Shown: positions 31,648 to 44,960 of the stretch, piece after piece | How positions within the stretch are numbered: position 1 is the stretch's first letter | How the letters are laid out: each line of letters opens with the position of its first letter | Position numbers and translations under genes: made by a program | Assembly (NCBI GenBank): GCA_902651635.1 | Contig: CACRSC010000031.1 | Span: forward strand, 890,198-935,157 | Length of the DNA: 44,960 bases | From: Mastigamoeba balamuthi | Taxonomy: Eukaryota > Evosea > Mastigamoebida > Mastigamoebidae | Reading direction: 5' to 3' | Notes under the pieces: generated by a model | Seen by the model: the letters and a program-made list of their open reading frames with translations, nothing else | Told to the model about the DNA's origin: nothing | Database searches by the model: none

Positions 31648-32709
31648 ATGCAGCAACAGCTCGCCGAGGTACAGCTAAGGCACAAGGGGATCGACCGCGA
31701 CCACAGCCGGCCCATGCTGACGGGGTTCGTGAGCGACCGCGACGTGGCGCTGTACCAGAACGTCGTGCTCGACAGCAACGCGGAGCAGTGGCTGAACCTC
31801 CTGGACGACACTGTGACCTTTGCCACCGACTTCCTGCCGCTCACCATTGCAGACGCGCATGCACTGCTCGCAGCCAACGAAGCCTACGAGCGCGCAGGAC
31901 GCGGGTACCCTCGTGCAGAGCTGCTGGTCACGGGAAGCCTCGAGTCACTGGCGTCGTCGTTGCAGCAGGTCATCGACAGCGTCCGGCAGAGGAACTCGTG
32001 CGAGTATGTCTTTGTCAAGGGCTCGTCGCGGAGCCACAAGGACGTCCTGATCAACTGTAAGCCACTCCTGGAGGTCTGCAGAAGGAATCTCGAGCGCCAC
32101 CTGAAGGCCGGCGAGCCGTGCGACGACAACACAAAGTCTGCTGCAGTGCTGGAGGCTGGGGTGGAGCTGCTCCGCGCCCGCGAAGCCCGCGAGGTCGTGG
32201 CGCTTCTCGCTGCCAGCACGCGGATCAAGGAAGACATGACCCTCGCCCTCGAGCACCCGGGGAGGTTCTGCGAGAACATCGTCGTGCGGCAGTGGGTCGA
32301 CATCGACATCGACATGGAGTTCCGCGCCTTCGTGCACGGCGGCGAGTTGCGGGCCATGTCGCAGTACAACCACTTCGTGGTCTTCGAGAGGCTCCTCCGT
32401 GTCTCCGACGCCGTGTGCAGCCGCGTGCGGGAGTTCTGGCAGAGGGAGGTCAGGCCCAGGCTCGAGGCGGGAAGGTACCCTCGCGACTACGTGGTGGACT
32501 TTGCGGTGACCGGAGCCCAGCTCGACCGCGTGTGGGTCATCGAGATCAACCCATTCCTCGACTCAACGGACCCTGCGCTCTTTTCGTGGACGAACGACCG
32601 TAAGGTGCTCACTGAGGGGCCGTTCGAGTTCCGTGTGAGGACCAAGAAGATGGCTGGCGTGCGGGCAATCCTGGACCCTCAATGGCGAGACCTGCTGATC
32701 TCCCTGTGA
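31648..32709 (+). CDS. CDC123: CDC123/D123 family protein
   Basis: Single exon, 353 residues from ATG 31648; an earlier in-frame TTG is not used. D123 proteins are ATP-grasp-like factors needed to assemble the eIF2 translation initiation complex. Supporting segments are VFVKGSSRSHKD (lysine and Ser-rich nucleotide-binding region), VVRQWVDIDIDMEFRAFVHGG, RAMSQYNHFVVF, YVVDFAVTG and VWVIEINPFLDSTDPALFSW. They match the order EFR-F, SQ, DVY and NPF-TDxLLFxW of the family. The sequence is fairly divergent, so a paralogous D123-like ATP-grasp protein is possible. The 5' flank contains GGATATCCTCTGAGATA. Confidence 0.8.
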   Translation: MQQQLAEVQLRHKGIDRDHSRPMLTGFVSDRDVALYQNVVLDSNAEQWLNLLDDTVTFATDFLPLTIADAHALLAANEAYERAGRGYPRAELLVTGSLESLASSLQQVIDSVRQRNSCEYVFVKGSSRSHKDVLINCKPLLEVCRRNLERHLKAGEPCDDNTKSAAVLEAGVELLRAREAREVVALLAASTRIKEDMTLALEHPGRFCENIVVRQWVDIDIDMEFRAFVHGGELRAMSQYNHFVVFERLLRVSDAVCSRVREFWQREVRPRLEAGRYPRDYVVDFAVTGAQLDRVWVIEINPFLDSTDPALFSWTNDRKVLTEGPFEFRVRTKKMAGVRAILDPQWRDLLISL

Positions 32710-32879
32710 AATACTGCACGATCGATCGTACTGGGCGAAATATACATTTCAGGAATGGCAATCATTCATCAGTTCTCCCCATTTGCTCTTTCCTGAGATT
32801 CCGGAATATCTCAGAGATTCTGTGGCCGGTTATCTGAATCTGCGGGGTTGTCTCCTTTTGTGTTTTCTGGTCACGCCGA

Positions 32880-33804
32880 ATGCATCCATCATCCTGTTCC
32901 GCCAAGGTGGCGGCAGTGCTCCTCGTGGCACTGCTCGCCGCCGTTGCCTCCGCCTGAGGTCCGCCCAAGGCACCCCCTAAGGTCCGCCGCGCCCACGCTC
33001 CTCTGCCCAGCCAACTCTCCAGTTTTCCAGTGCACCTCAGCTCAATCGGGACCACAATTTCCATTACACCTCCCGCCCCGCCCCCCGCGCAGCCCAACGC
33101 GCCCGACATCCCGCCGGGCCCGTATAGAGATAGCTGTGGGGGCTGCCGCATCGAGGGCGACCTCGTGATCTGCGACGAGTGCACCGACTCGCGCGGGGGG
33201 AAGAAGAAGGCGTTCATCTCTGTCAGCGAGTGCGAGTCCATCACCAACTCGGACGGCTTCCTCGTCTGCGACAAGGCGCCCAACCAGCCCGGCATCCCGC
33301 CGGGCGACTACACCGACACGTGCGGCGGGTGCCGCATCGACGGCAACCTGCTCAAGTGCGAGTGCAAGGACAGCACCGGCGAGTTCAGGGACACGCAGAT
33401 CGTCGTCTCGAGCTGCCCCTCTGGCGCCTTTGCCAACAAGTGCGCCCAGCCACAGCCACCCAGCACGCCCCCCACCCCCTCCTGACGCCACGGCGGGTGG
33501 GCACTCGGCGTCCAGGGAGGGGGCTCTGGCGTGCGGCGAGGCGAAGCAGCAGCAGAGCCCGACCAGGGCGCCCAAGGAGGACGTTGCGCGGGCGCAGGAG
33601 CCGCAGGACTGGACGGGGCTGCCCGAGGGGACCTACAGGCAGTCGTGCGAGGCGTGCAAGGCCTCGGACCCGCCCAAGACGCTCACGTGCAACTGCAAGG
33701 ACGGCGACGGCTCGCTGCACCAGACGACCGTCTACACGGACCGGTGCCACCACTTCGACAACCACAACGGCAAGCTCGTCTGTGGCGACTCCAAGGAACT
33801 CTAG
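32880..33804 (+). CDS. Secreted triple cyanovirin-N-like (CVNH) lectin, with in-frame TGA
   Basis: Exons are 32880-32958, 33031-33439 and 33516-33804. Exon 1 encodes a textbook signal peptide (AAVLLVALLAAVASA). A TGA at 32955-32957 then sits in frame just before the only donor whose phase fits exon 2. Exons 2 and 3 encode three repeats of about 60 residues: PPGPYRDSCGGCRIEGDLVI, PPGDYTDTCGGCRIDGNLLK and PEGTYRQSCEACKASDPPKT. Each continues with C(E/N)CKD-type and NGKLVCGD-type ends, the CVNH fold pattern of mannose-binding lectins. The second splice is supported because it restores the ANKEGALACG end of repeat 2. The product is probably secreted and binds glycans. It could be a pseudogene, carry a sequencing error, or use readthrough. 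Confidence 0.7.
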
Positions 33805-34373
33805 GGCGTCCCGGGTGCGCGCGGGGAAGCAGGCGGCGAGCGAGCTTGTGACGACACGCTGGGGTGGGGGGAGTGGGGACGGGCCACCATCGCTGGTGGG
33901 TGCCCCTCCCCTCCCCTCCCTGGCGTGCGGTCGTTGAGCGGCGATCTTTGAGGGCGTGCCACACAAAAGGTAACATCCATTACCGTGCTGGCACGCCCGA
34001 GAGCAGGCGGGCTGTGCTGGGGCGGGGGGCTTGGGCTCGGCCCGCTCGGCAACCGCGGAAACGAGAGGGGACAGGCAATTTCCCCCCTGCGCTGTTCTCC
34101 TACCTCCGCGGTTGGCCGAGTGGGCTGAATCCCTCCCTCCGTCCCGCCTCCTGGCTGCGTCGCCGAACCGACCCTCAGGCTCCCTCCCACTGCCTCCCCC
34201 CCGGACCCTGCCCACAAGTCACCTGCTAGCTGACTTAACACAAGTACTGCGCCCGCATTAAAACAGAACACGCCGTTTTGAAGGGACAAACTGCGGGGCT
34301 TTGTTTTCCCTGGCGGGCACAACAGCACAAGGGCGATGCGGGCGGGCCCCTTGGCCAGGCGGGCGAGCACCGC
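33805..34373. other. Intergenic region with no recognised gene (569 bp)
   Basis: GC-rich and pyrimidine-rich, between the lectin and acetate kinase 3' ends. No stem-loop or RNA gene is convincing. Confidence 0.5.
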
Positions 34374-35911
34374 TCAGTGGAAGATCAGCTTGGCGGCCTC
34401 GTTGGCAATGACGATCTCCTCGTCGTTGACGACGGCGAACACGCGCACGCGCGACTGCGGCCCCGTGATCTCGGCGACGGGGCTGCTGCTGGCAGAGATG
34501 GACGCGCGGGTCGCCGCCGCGTTGGCCGCGGGGTCGACGACGACCCCGAGCCACCCGAGGCGGGCGCACACGGCCTCGCGCAGCGGCGGCATGTCGAACC
34601 CGAGGTCGTCGGTGAAGACGAGCGCCGTGATGCCCTCCATCGCGGCGGTCAGCGAGCCCACGGCGCAGCACAGGCGGTGCACGTACACCTCCCACGCGAG
34701 CGCGCACGTCCTGTGGTGCGGGTTGCTGGCGTCGGCCGCGATGGCGTGCACGTCGCGCAGGTCGCTGGTCAGGCCGCCCGTGAGCCCCGTGAGCCCGCTC
34801 TCGCTGTTGAGCACCTTGGTGGCGCGGGCGACGGTCATGCCGCAGTCGCCGACGAGCGACAGCGCGACGGTGGCGTCGATGTCGCCCGTCCGCGTGCTCA
34901 TGACGAGGCCCGGCAGCGGCGACCACCCCATCGTCGTGTCGACCGACCTGCCGTCGCGCACGGCCGCCGCGGAGCTGCCGCCGGTGCCCAGGTGGCACGC
35001 GATGATCTTCGTGCCCGCGAGGCTCCCGAGCTTCTCCCTCATCTCCCCCATGACGTACTGGTACCTGCAGGCGCCCCCGCGCGCGCGCGCGTCACACCGT
35101 CACCCACAGCCGGGCGCGGGGGAGGGGGTCGGGAGAGCTCCGCGGGCGGGGCCGCTTGGCGTACGAGAGGCCGTGGAAGCCGAATTTGCGGTAGCCGTGC
35201 TCCTCGACGAGCGACGCGGGCAGCGCGTACGTGTAGGCGCGCGGCTCGATGGTGCTGTGGAACGCCGTGTCGAACACCACGTACTGCGGCACGGCCTCCC
35301 CGAGCTTCTCCCTGCAGACGTCGATGACCGCTGCCGCGAGCACGTGCACAGAGCTTCAGTACTGACGTCGACGTCCGCGTGCCAACAAATTTTGTTGGGC
35401 CGAGAGGGAGGGGGAGGGAGCGGGGGGGAGCGGGGAGCGTACCGAGGGAGATGGGGTTGTGGATCGGGGCGAGCGGGAGGCAGCGGACGAGGCGCTCGCG
35501 GGTCTCGGCCCACGGGCTGATGAGCGCGGGGCCCGTGAACAGCGTGCCGCCGTGGACGAAGCGGTGGCCCGCGGCGCCCACGACGACGCCGCGCGCCGCG
35601 AGCTCGTCGAGGATGGCAGCGGCCGCCGCCGCGTGGCTGACGGTCGACTCGCGCCTCTCGTCGCGCGAGGGGGTGGCGCCGGGGCGCTTGTGCTCGATGA
35701 AGGGCGGCTGCGTGCCCGCGCAGCCCACGCGGTGCGCCTTGCCCGAGGCGACGGCCGTGGGGGCCGGGGAGGAGCGGGCGACCTCGTAGGCCTTGTACGA
35801 GAGCGAGGAGGAGCCGCAGTTGAAGACGACGACGACCACCATCGGGGATGCGCTGGGTGTGCTGCTGATGCGGATGACCTGACGCTGCTGTTTGGACACG
35901 CCGGAGCCCAT
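34374..35911 (-). CDS. ackA: Acetate kinase
   Basis: Interconverts acetyl phosphate and acetate with a phosphoryl donor (ATP, or pyrophosphate in Entamoeba). Minus-strand exons are 35911-35443, 35330-35165 and 35064-34374. From ATG 35911 the protein has 441 residues; the in-frame ATG 35842 gives 418. Conserved motifs are [74 protein letters not shown] and [12 protein letters not shown]. The catalytic Arg, Asp and Glu are present. Compared with the bacterial HGTSH and HLGNG motifs, this enzyme has HGLSY and HLGTG, which may alter the phosphoryl-donor site. The longer start would give MGSGVSK, an N-myristoylation-like sequence. Occurrence in a eukaryote fits anaerobic metabolism together with PFOR. 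Confidence 0.93.
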
Positions 35912-36088
35912 GCAAATTAAAAATAGCTGGCGTGTCCTTTCACAGGCGTAAGGATGGTGCTCTCCTGTGCCTGTGATGAGCTTGTTCTTTTGGGAATCAG
36001 GAATTCGGAGCGCGGTCTGTGTCGTCCACACATCTCCGACAGGAGGACAACTGCCATACAGCGAGTACGCCAGGGTATTTCACCAAGC

Positions 36089-36099
36089 AAAAATAAAAA
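36089..36099 (-). terminator. Pol III terminator of the tRNA gene
   Basis: Directly after the tRNA 3' end the minus strand reads TTTTTATTTTT, the usual T-run stop for RNA polymerase III. Confidence 0.8.
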
Positions 36100-36171
36100 T
36101 GGTCCCACCAGGTATTGATCCTGGAACCCTCGACACGTCAAGTCGATGTGATGCCACTACACCATGAGACC
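36100..36171 (-). tRNA. tRNA-Val, anticodon GAC
   Basis: A 72-nt cloverleaf folds on the minus strand. The acceptor stem GGTCTCA pairs with TGGGACC, with discriminator A. The D arm is TGGTGTAGTGGCATCACA, much as in eukaryotic tRNA-Val. The anticodon stem TCGAC/GTCGA encloses loop TTGACGT, so the anticodon is GAC. The T stem CCAGG/CCTGG encloses ATCAATA. No intron is seen and CCA is not encoded. GAC for Val is unusual in eukaryotes, which normally use AAC (inosine). A U-run terminator follows immediately. Confidence 0.87.
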
Positions 36172-36276
36172 ACTCCACATTATTTTGTCTTAAGCTATGT
36201 CGTGTGGAGCACGCCGCCCCGAGGCCACCCTCGGAGAATCCCGAGAATCTGCCCACTGCGAGCCCATCCATCCCCG

Positions 36277-38808
36277 ATGGCGCAGCAGCCTGGCGGCTCT
36301 CGCCGCGCGCACCTCACCCTCTCCTGCGTCCAGAGCGTGTCGGTCGACCGCCCCCTCAAGGTCAACCTCGGCGACCGCCCCCACGTCGTCTTCCGCGTGA
36401 CCTCGCGCCTCTCGCCGCAGTTTGCCGCGGCGCACGGCGGCCTCGACGAGATCACCTCGCTGCACCGCTACAACCAGTTCCGCGACCTCAACGACCGCTT
36501 CGGCCTCGCCTCCTTCCCCGCCAAGTCGTGGATCTGTCCGCCTCTCTCCCCCCTCCCTCCCTCGAGCTCCACCCCAGCGCCCTGATGGCTTCCTGCTGCT
36601 GCCTCTGCGGTTTCCTCTGCTGCTGCGATGCTGCGCTGGGTGCTGTGGGGGTCTCTGCCAGACGAGTTTGAGCCGTGGTTCCTGGAGCAGCGCGCCAAGG
36701 GGCTCGACGGGTTCCTCAAGGACGTGCTGAGCGTGCTGGTCACGGAGCGGGCGGACACGCCGCGCGCCAAGGAGTTCCTGCGCTTCCTCGTGTCCGGGGA
36801 GGTCTCTGCCCCTCCCTCGTGCTGCCCCACTGCCCCTCCATCGCCCCCCCGCACTCAAGGCGTGCTGCTCCCTGCGTCCTCCGCTTCCCTTCCCCCGCAG
36901 CACGTGGAGGAGCGCCACGTGTGCAACGACAGGGACGGTGCGTGCTGCTGCTCCCGCGGACCCCGCGGGGCGCTGTCTCACGCGGACTGAGCGGTTCGTG
37001 CGCAGAGGACTACGCGATGGTGATGAGCGTGCTGCAGAAGTGGTCGCTGACGCCCAGGAGGTTCCTCTGGCGCAAGTACGTCCTGTCGCTCTTCGGCTCC
37101 ACGAGCTCCGGCAAGAGCTCGCTTGTCAACCACCTCTTCCAGATCCCCGTCGTGCACCCCGGAGTGCGATGCCGTTGCCCCCCTGGGGAAGAGCTGCGCG
37201 TTGGAGACAGTGCTGACGCCGCCCCCTGCGTGCCCCCTCGCCACCAGGTCGGCCAGACGGACGTGGGGTTCAGCGTCGTCGAGACTGTGCCCGAGAACGA
37301 GTTCGCCATGATCGCTGGAAGCGCGTCGGGCTCTGGGGTCACAGCCCCGTCTGCGTCGCCCGAGCTCTCCAAGGAAGAGCTTTTCGCGCCGCTGCCAGCG
37401 ACGGGGTTCGTCGAGCAGGACAAGAGGCATGCCCTGCCCCCCCCTTCCCTTCCCCAGAGCTCGTCGCAGGCAATCGCGGTCAACAACAGCACGCAACCGC
37501 AGGTACGGCGTCGTGTTCCTGTACCTGGGGGCGCAGGCGACTGTGCAGCGTTACCACCCGCAGTTCCAGGAGGTCGCCACGCAGGTCGGCGTGCACGAGA
37601 CGCTACTGCGAGCCGTGCTGATCAACGAGAAGTACCTCAAGTACCTGCCGCCGCAATGCGCGTGAGTCCGCCGCTCGCGCACTCGCCAACGAGCGCACAG
37701 ACAGACGCGTGCAAACCAACTCTTGAACAGGGAGCTCGCGAAGAGGGTCGTCGTCATTGACTCCAAGGGCATCGACAAGACGGTGACGCCAGACCTGCTG
37801 TCCACCAACGAGGCGAGGCTGTGGGAGCCCTTCCTCAAGGACGTGGCGGTCATGTCGCTGTTCTACAAGGTCTGCGACCTCGCGCTGTTCATGGTCCCCG
37901 CCAACGGCGTGCACAGCTGCAGTGCCCAGCTCGCTGCGTTCGAGCTCTGCAACATCGCCGCGATCGAGGGGGCCACCAAAGTGTGCGTCTCTCACGACAC
38001 CACGCGAGGCGCTCAGGAGGGCTTTCGCCTTCCAGGGAGGAGACGCTGCGCGGAGCCTCAAAGAACTCGCCGGCAAGCATGGCTGTCGGGTCGTCGGCGT
38101 CGGATGGGATACTCGCTACGGGACTGAAGGCGGTTTCTGGGGTCTTTGGGCTGTACGGTGCCGTCGTTGTCGGCGCTGTCACTGCGATCAGGTTCCTCTC
38201 GCGAAAGCTCACCCCAGGGCTGGCTGCTGCTGCCCGCGAGGACGCCGGCGCGGCTCAGTCGCAGACGACCGGCAATGTGCGATGGGGCAAGACTCTGTTC
38301 GCGCTGTCCAGGATCGACGAGCTCCTGTCGTCCAACCCCGAGGACCAGCAGACTGCAGAGATGGGGGTACTCTGACTGCTCGTTCCATCTGCAATTTTGA
38401 CTCCGCTCGCAGATGTGGTTTGATATGGGCCGAGTGCTGGGTTCAAGCTTCAGCTTCTTGGAGCCCCCGACCTTCCGCCAGTGCATCACTCTGGGCCTGC
38501 CGGAGAAGCAGCACGTGCCAGAGGGCTCCCAGCCCGTCACCGGGGGGCTGAAATCGCTCGAGGCCAACATAACCAAGTCTGCCTCCACGCGGGGCACGAG
38601 GGAGAGGCGCGTGGATGAGGCTATCATCTCCGCGTGTGACCAGATACTCGAAGCGATGGAGTCGAGCGCACTGAACTACCTTCCTGCCGTGGCATCTTTG
38701 AGCCATGCAAGCATAAGTGCAATGAAGGCCCGCGCCCAGCAGCGCCTCGGTGCCGCTGTCTGCCAACAGCAGCAGCAGAAGCCAGCCTCGCAATCTGTCC
38801 CACATTAA
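36277..38808 (+). CDS. PX domain plus dynamin-like GTPase protein
   Basis: Exons are 36277-36535, 36662-36801, 36901-36937, 37006-37151, 37248-37426, 37503-37661, 37731-37982, 38036-38366 and 38413-38808, giving 632 residues in phase. Residues ~15-135 form a PX (phosphoinositide-binding) domain: HRYNQFRDLNDRF, FPAKSW, then EQRAKGLDGFLKDV. A GTPase-like domain follows, with P-loop LFGSTSSGKSSLVNH (near 180), a G2-like GQTDVGF and a G3 motif VVVIDSKG (near 317). Later comes a Gly/Ala-rich hydrophobic segment (GVFGLYGAVVVGAVTAI), then a helical, Gln-rich C-terminus. The P-loop and DxxG pattern resemble dynamin-family or SNX-GTPase fusions that bend membranes. The intron at 37427-37502 needs a GC donor (AGAG/GCATGC). 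Partner and substrate membrane are unknown. Confidence 0.8.
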
Positions 38809-38961
38809 GCAGGATGAGTGTCTGTCATGTAAACGTAATCGACTGTTAACAAGTCCAACTCCGAAGATGAACTTCACAACTTTGTTCTCTGCCCTGGTGT
38901 GTCTGTTTGCAAGCAAATGGCCCCTTTTCAGCACCGACTCCGGTCGCATTGACGGATCATC

Positions 38962-43399
<4,438 letters not shown>

Positions 43400-43617
43400 A
43401 AGTGCCTGCTGCACTGCCCTCTTAGGCCATCTTCCCTGCTTTTGAGTGTATTCTTCCATGTCTTCCTACCAAATGCAAAACTTGGCATTCATGATAGGCC
43501 ACATCAGAAGATCATTCATAGTTCCAATGAGAGGAGCTTGCCCTAGCATATCATTTGGCTTCTTGATGATCATGTCAACTAGTGTAGTGGTGTGTAGCAG
43601 ACCTCCCTGTAGTGATA

Positions 43618-43832
43618 TGTAGTGAATAAATGAACTACATGCTGCTATGCAGCATCTGCTACATACTGCTATGCAGTCTTCACTATGCTCTGCTATACAT
43701 GATAGCACTATGCACCACTATGCATGATGGATGGCACTATGTGCTGCTACATGACCTCTATGTACTGCTACATATGATGACACTATACACAACTATGTGA
43801 CCTTCACTACACACTGCTACACATGCAGCAGT
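43618..43832. repeat. Degenerate tandem repeat of CACTATG/CTGCTACATG-type units
   Basis: Variants of GCACTATGTGCTGCTACATG recur about a dozen times over roughly 215 bp, with drifting unit length. It is too irregular for a microsatellite or CRISPR array. Confidence 0.65.
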
Positions 43833-44216
43833 GCATTCCAACTTACCTACTCTACCTATCACCTTTTACCCTATCTATATCATTCAAAATTAACACTAAC
43901 AGTTAGGTGTCATTGAGGGCAGACAAGTCATAATTTTTTTACTTTAAAAGAAGAGGAGCCAAGGATAAAGGAAAACGTTTAAGTAGAGGAGTAGGAAGAG
44001 AGGTCACTGAGGACAAGCAGATGCCTCAGAAGAGGATCACTGAGGAACAGGAGGTGCCTCAGAGATCTGAGAGGCACCCACCTCAACATTGGGCTTATGC
44101 AGGGCCTTAAGGATGAGATCAGTGTAATATGTTCTCGCCCTTGACTTCTTTCTTGGCCCTTGATGCTGGGGACTGAGTGTTCTTGCAGCTGGATCTTTCA
44201 CACCTATTGATCTTTC

Positions 44217-44960
44217 TTAGTAAATGATAAAAAAAAGAAAATGCTCAACATTGTGGTAGTTCTGCCAGACAGTCTGAATGTACTCACGTACCCCCTTCCT
44301 TTTCAGAGGGTTTTCCATGAACAGTATCTGGAACTCTAATGGCCAGACAGCCTGGATGATCTTGTTATAGTGGACCTTGGTCCACTGCTTTCTCTGCAAG
44401 ATAATGGGCCTTTGTGATCACAGATAAAGCAGTGGCATAAGGACCCCTATCTGAAGAGACGATCTTCAGCTCTGGGACTTTTACAAAAAAACAATGTTAG
44501 AATTGTGAAGAAGGATAGGAGAGGGAGACACACCTGGGATACTGAGAGAAGAGGACATCATCATCATCACTGCACTCAGCACAATCCATGATGCAGTCCT
44601 TTGGATCAGCCTAACGTCGTTCAGGCCATTAAAGGACACATCTGGATTGATGAATTCCTCTTCAAACATCTCGAGGTCCATCTGCAGAGGACTGGTCAGG
44701 AGTAGCTCATCGGAGTTGGAGAGCCAGGAGTCCAGATTCGTAATACCCTGAAGAGAAGACTCTCTTTCTGCATGACAAGTCACCTGCATGATGTGCTCTC
44801 CAAGGCATTTGACCTACTCAGTAGTTCCCTTGATGGTGCTGAGCCTGTAGCACAGCCCCTGAGCATCAGCATCACAATTGAAGGGCGAATCTGGATGAAC
44901 ACAGTGCTCCAACCAGTTGTCGTTGTCCTTGGCAACTGAAATGAGCCTGGAATGCTGCTG
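44217..44960 (-). pseudogene. Fragment of a broken gene in the tail (runs off window edge)
   Basis: On the minus strand the coding-like stretch starts at the edge with SVAKDNDNWLEHCVHPDSPF. It meets an in-frame TAG (44814-44816) in the middle of a coding-like run. It resumes through plausible introns into DLEMFEEEFINPDVSFNGLND and then VPELKIVSSDRGPYATALSV. The fragment WTKVHYNKIIQAVWPLEFQI follows in another frame. Codon use is unlike the main genes. No domain is recognised. It reminds me of repeated hypothetical genes seen in some fungi, but that is impression only. Confidence 0.45.

Larger units (their letters stand above)
43400..44960. other. AT-rich tail of different composition (possible element or chimeric join)
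   Basis: Base composition and codon style change near 43,400: AT-richer, short imperfect direct repeats, and ORF fragments on the minus strand. One, at 43466-43708, ends VDMIIKKPNDMLGQAPLIG and is not recognised. The change is abrupt relative to the preceding GC-rich genes. Foreign insertion, decayed mobile element or assembly chimera are the options. Confidence 0.6.

Noticed and set aside
34108-34125. GGTTGGCCGAGTGG resembling a tRNA-Leu or tRNA-Ser D arm
   Set aside because: No matching acceptor, anticodon or T arm follows on either strand.
35071-35092. GC dinucleotide run as a Z-DNA or regulatory element
   Set aside because: It lies inside an acetate kinase intron and is short. Nothing else supports a function.

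Overview
This window is nuclear DNA of a protist, not of a bacterium. It is GC-rich, its genes are split by many very short introns (mostly 37-130 nt), and they lie on both strands only a few hundred bases apart. Translation across the proposed splices keeps phase in almost every gene. The gene content points to a flagellated anaerobe or microaerophile. A CEP104-type zinc-finger protein and a giant sperm-tail PG-rich repeat protein are axonemal or ciliary. Pyruvate:ferredoxin oxidoreductase and acetate kinase are the fermentation enzymes of anaerobic eukaryotes. An archamoeba such as Mastigamoeba or Pelomyxa, or another free-living anaerobic flagellate, would fit, but the species is inference only.

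Layout, left to right. The 3' end of a CEP104-like gene (1-1052). A half-size ABCA transporter (minus, 1293-3981), divergent from a second ABCA half transporter (plus, 4362-7424). An OCA2/ArsB-like membrane permease (minus, 8157-10941). An AVL9 trafficking protein (minus, to 13472), sharing a 191-bp divergent promoter with triosephosphate isomerase (plus, 13664-15010). The PG-rich repeat protein (plus, 15282-19546), which carries an internal 639-bp duplication. A secreted parallel beta-helix protein (plus, 19859-21233). A seven-exon CAP-domain / transmembrane / SH3 receptor-like protein (plus, 21305-23366). A third ABCA gene (minus, 23529-26512), an inverted paralogue of the second with the same exon plan. 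An RNase Z-like nuclease (plus, 26907-27923). A type II membrane protein (minus, 27960-29267). A charged, probably nuclear protein (plus, 29773-31520). A CDC123/D123 protein (plus, 31648-32709). A three-domain cyanovirin-like lectin (plus, 32880-33804). Acetate kinase (minus, 34374-35911). A tRNA-Val gene (minus, 36100-36171). A PX-domain plus dynamin-like GTPase (plus, 36277-38808). Pyruvate:ferredoxin oxidoreductase (minus, 38962-43001).

From about 43,400 to the end the character changes abruptly. The DNA becomes AT-richer, holds a degenerate tandem repeat, and carries a broken gene in a different codon style. This tail may be a decayed mobile or foreign element, or a chimeric join.

The genes do not form an operon-like unit, but several fit one cell biology. 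PFOR makes acetyl-CoA, acetate kinase sits in the acetyl-phosphate/acetate branch, and TPI is in the glycolysis that feeds them. The most interesting points are the CAP-TM-SH3 and PX-GTPase architectures, an in-frame TGA just after the lectin signal peptide, a set of GC-AG introns starting GCACG or GCATG, a near-identical block shared by the inverted ABCA pair, changed catalytic motifs in acetate kinase, and a tRNA-Val with an anticodon unusual for eukaryotes.
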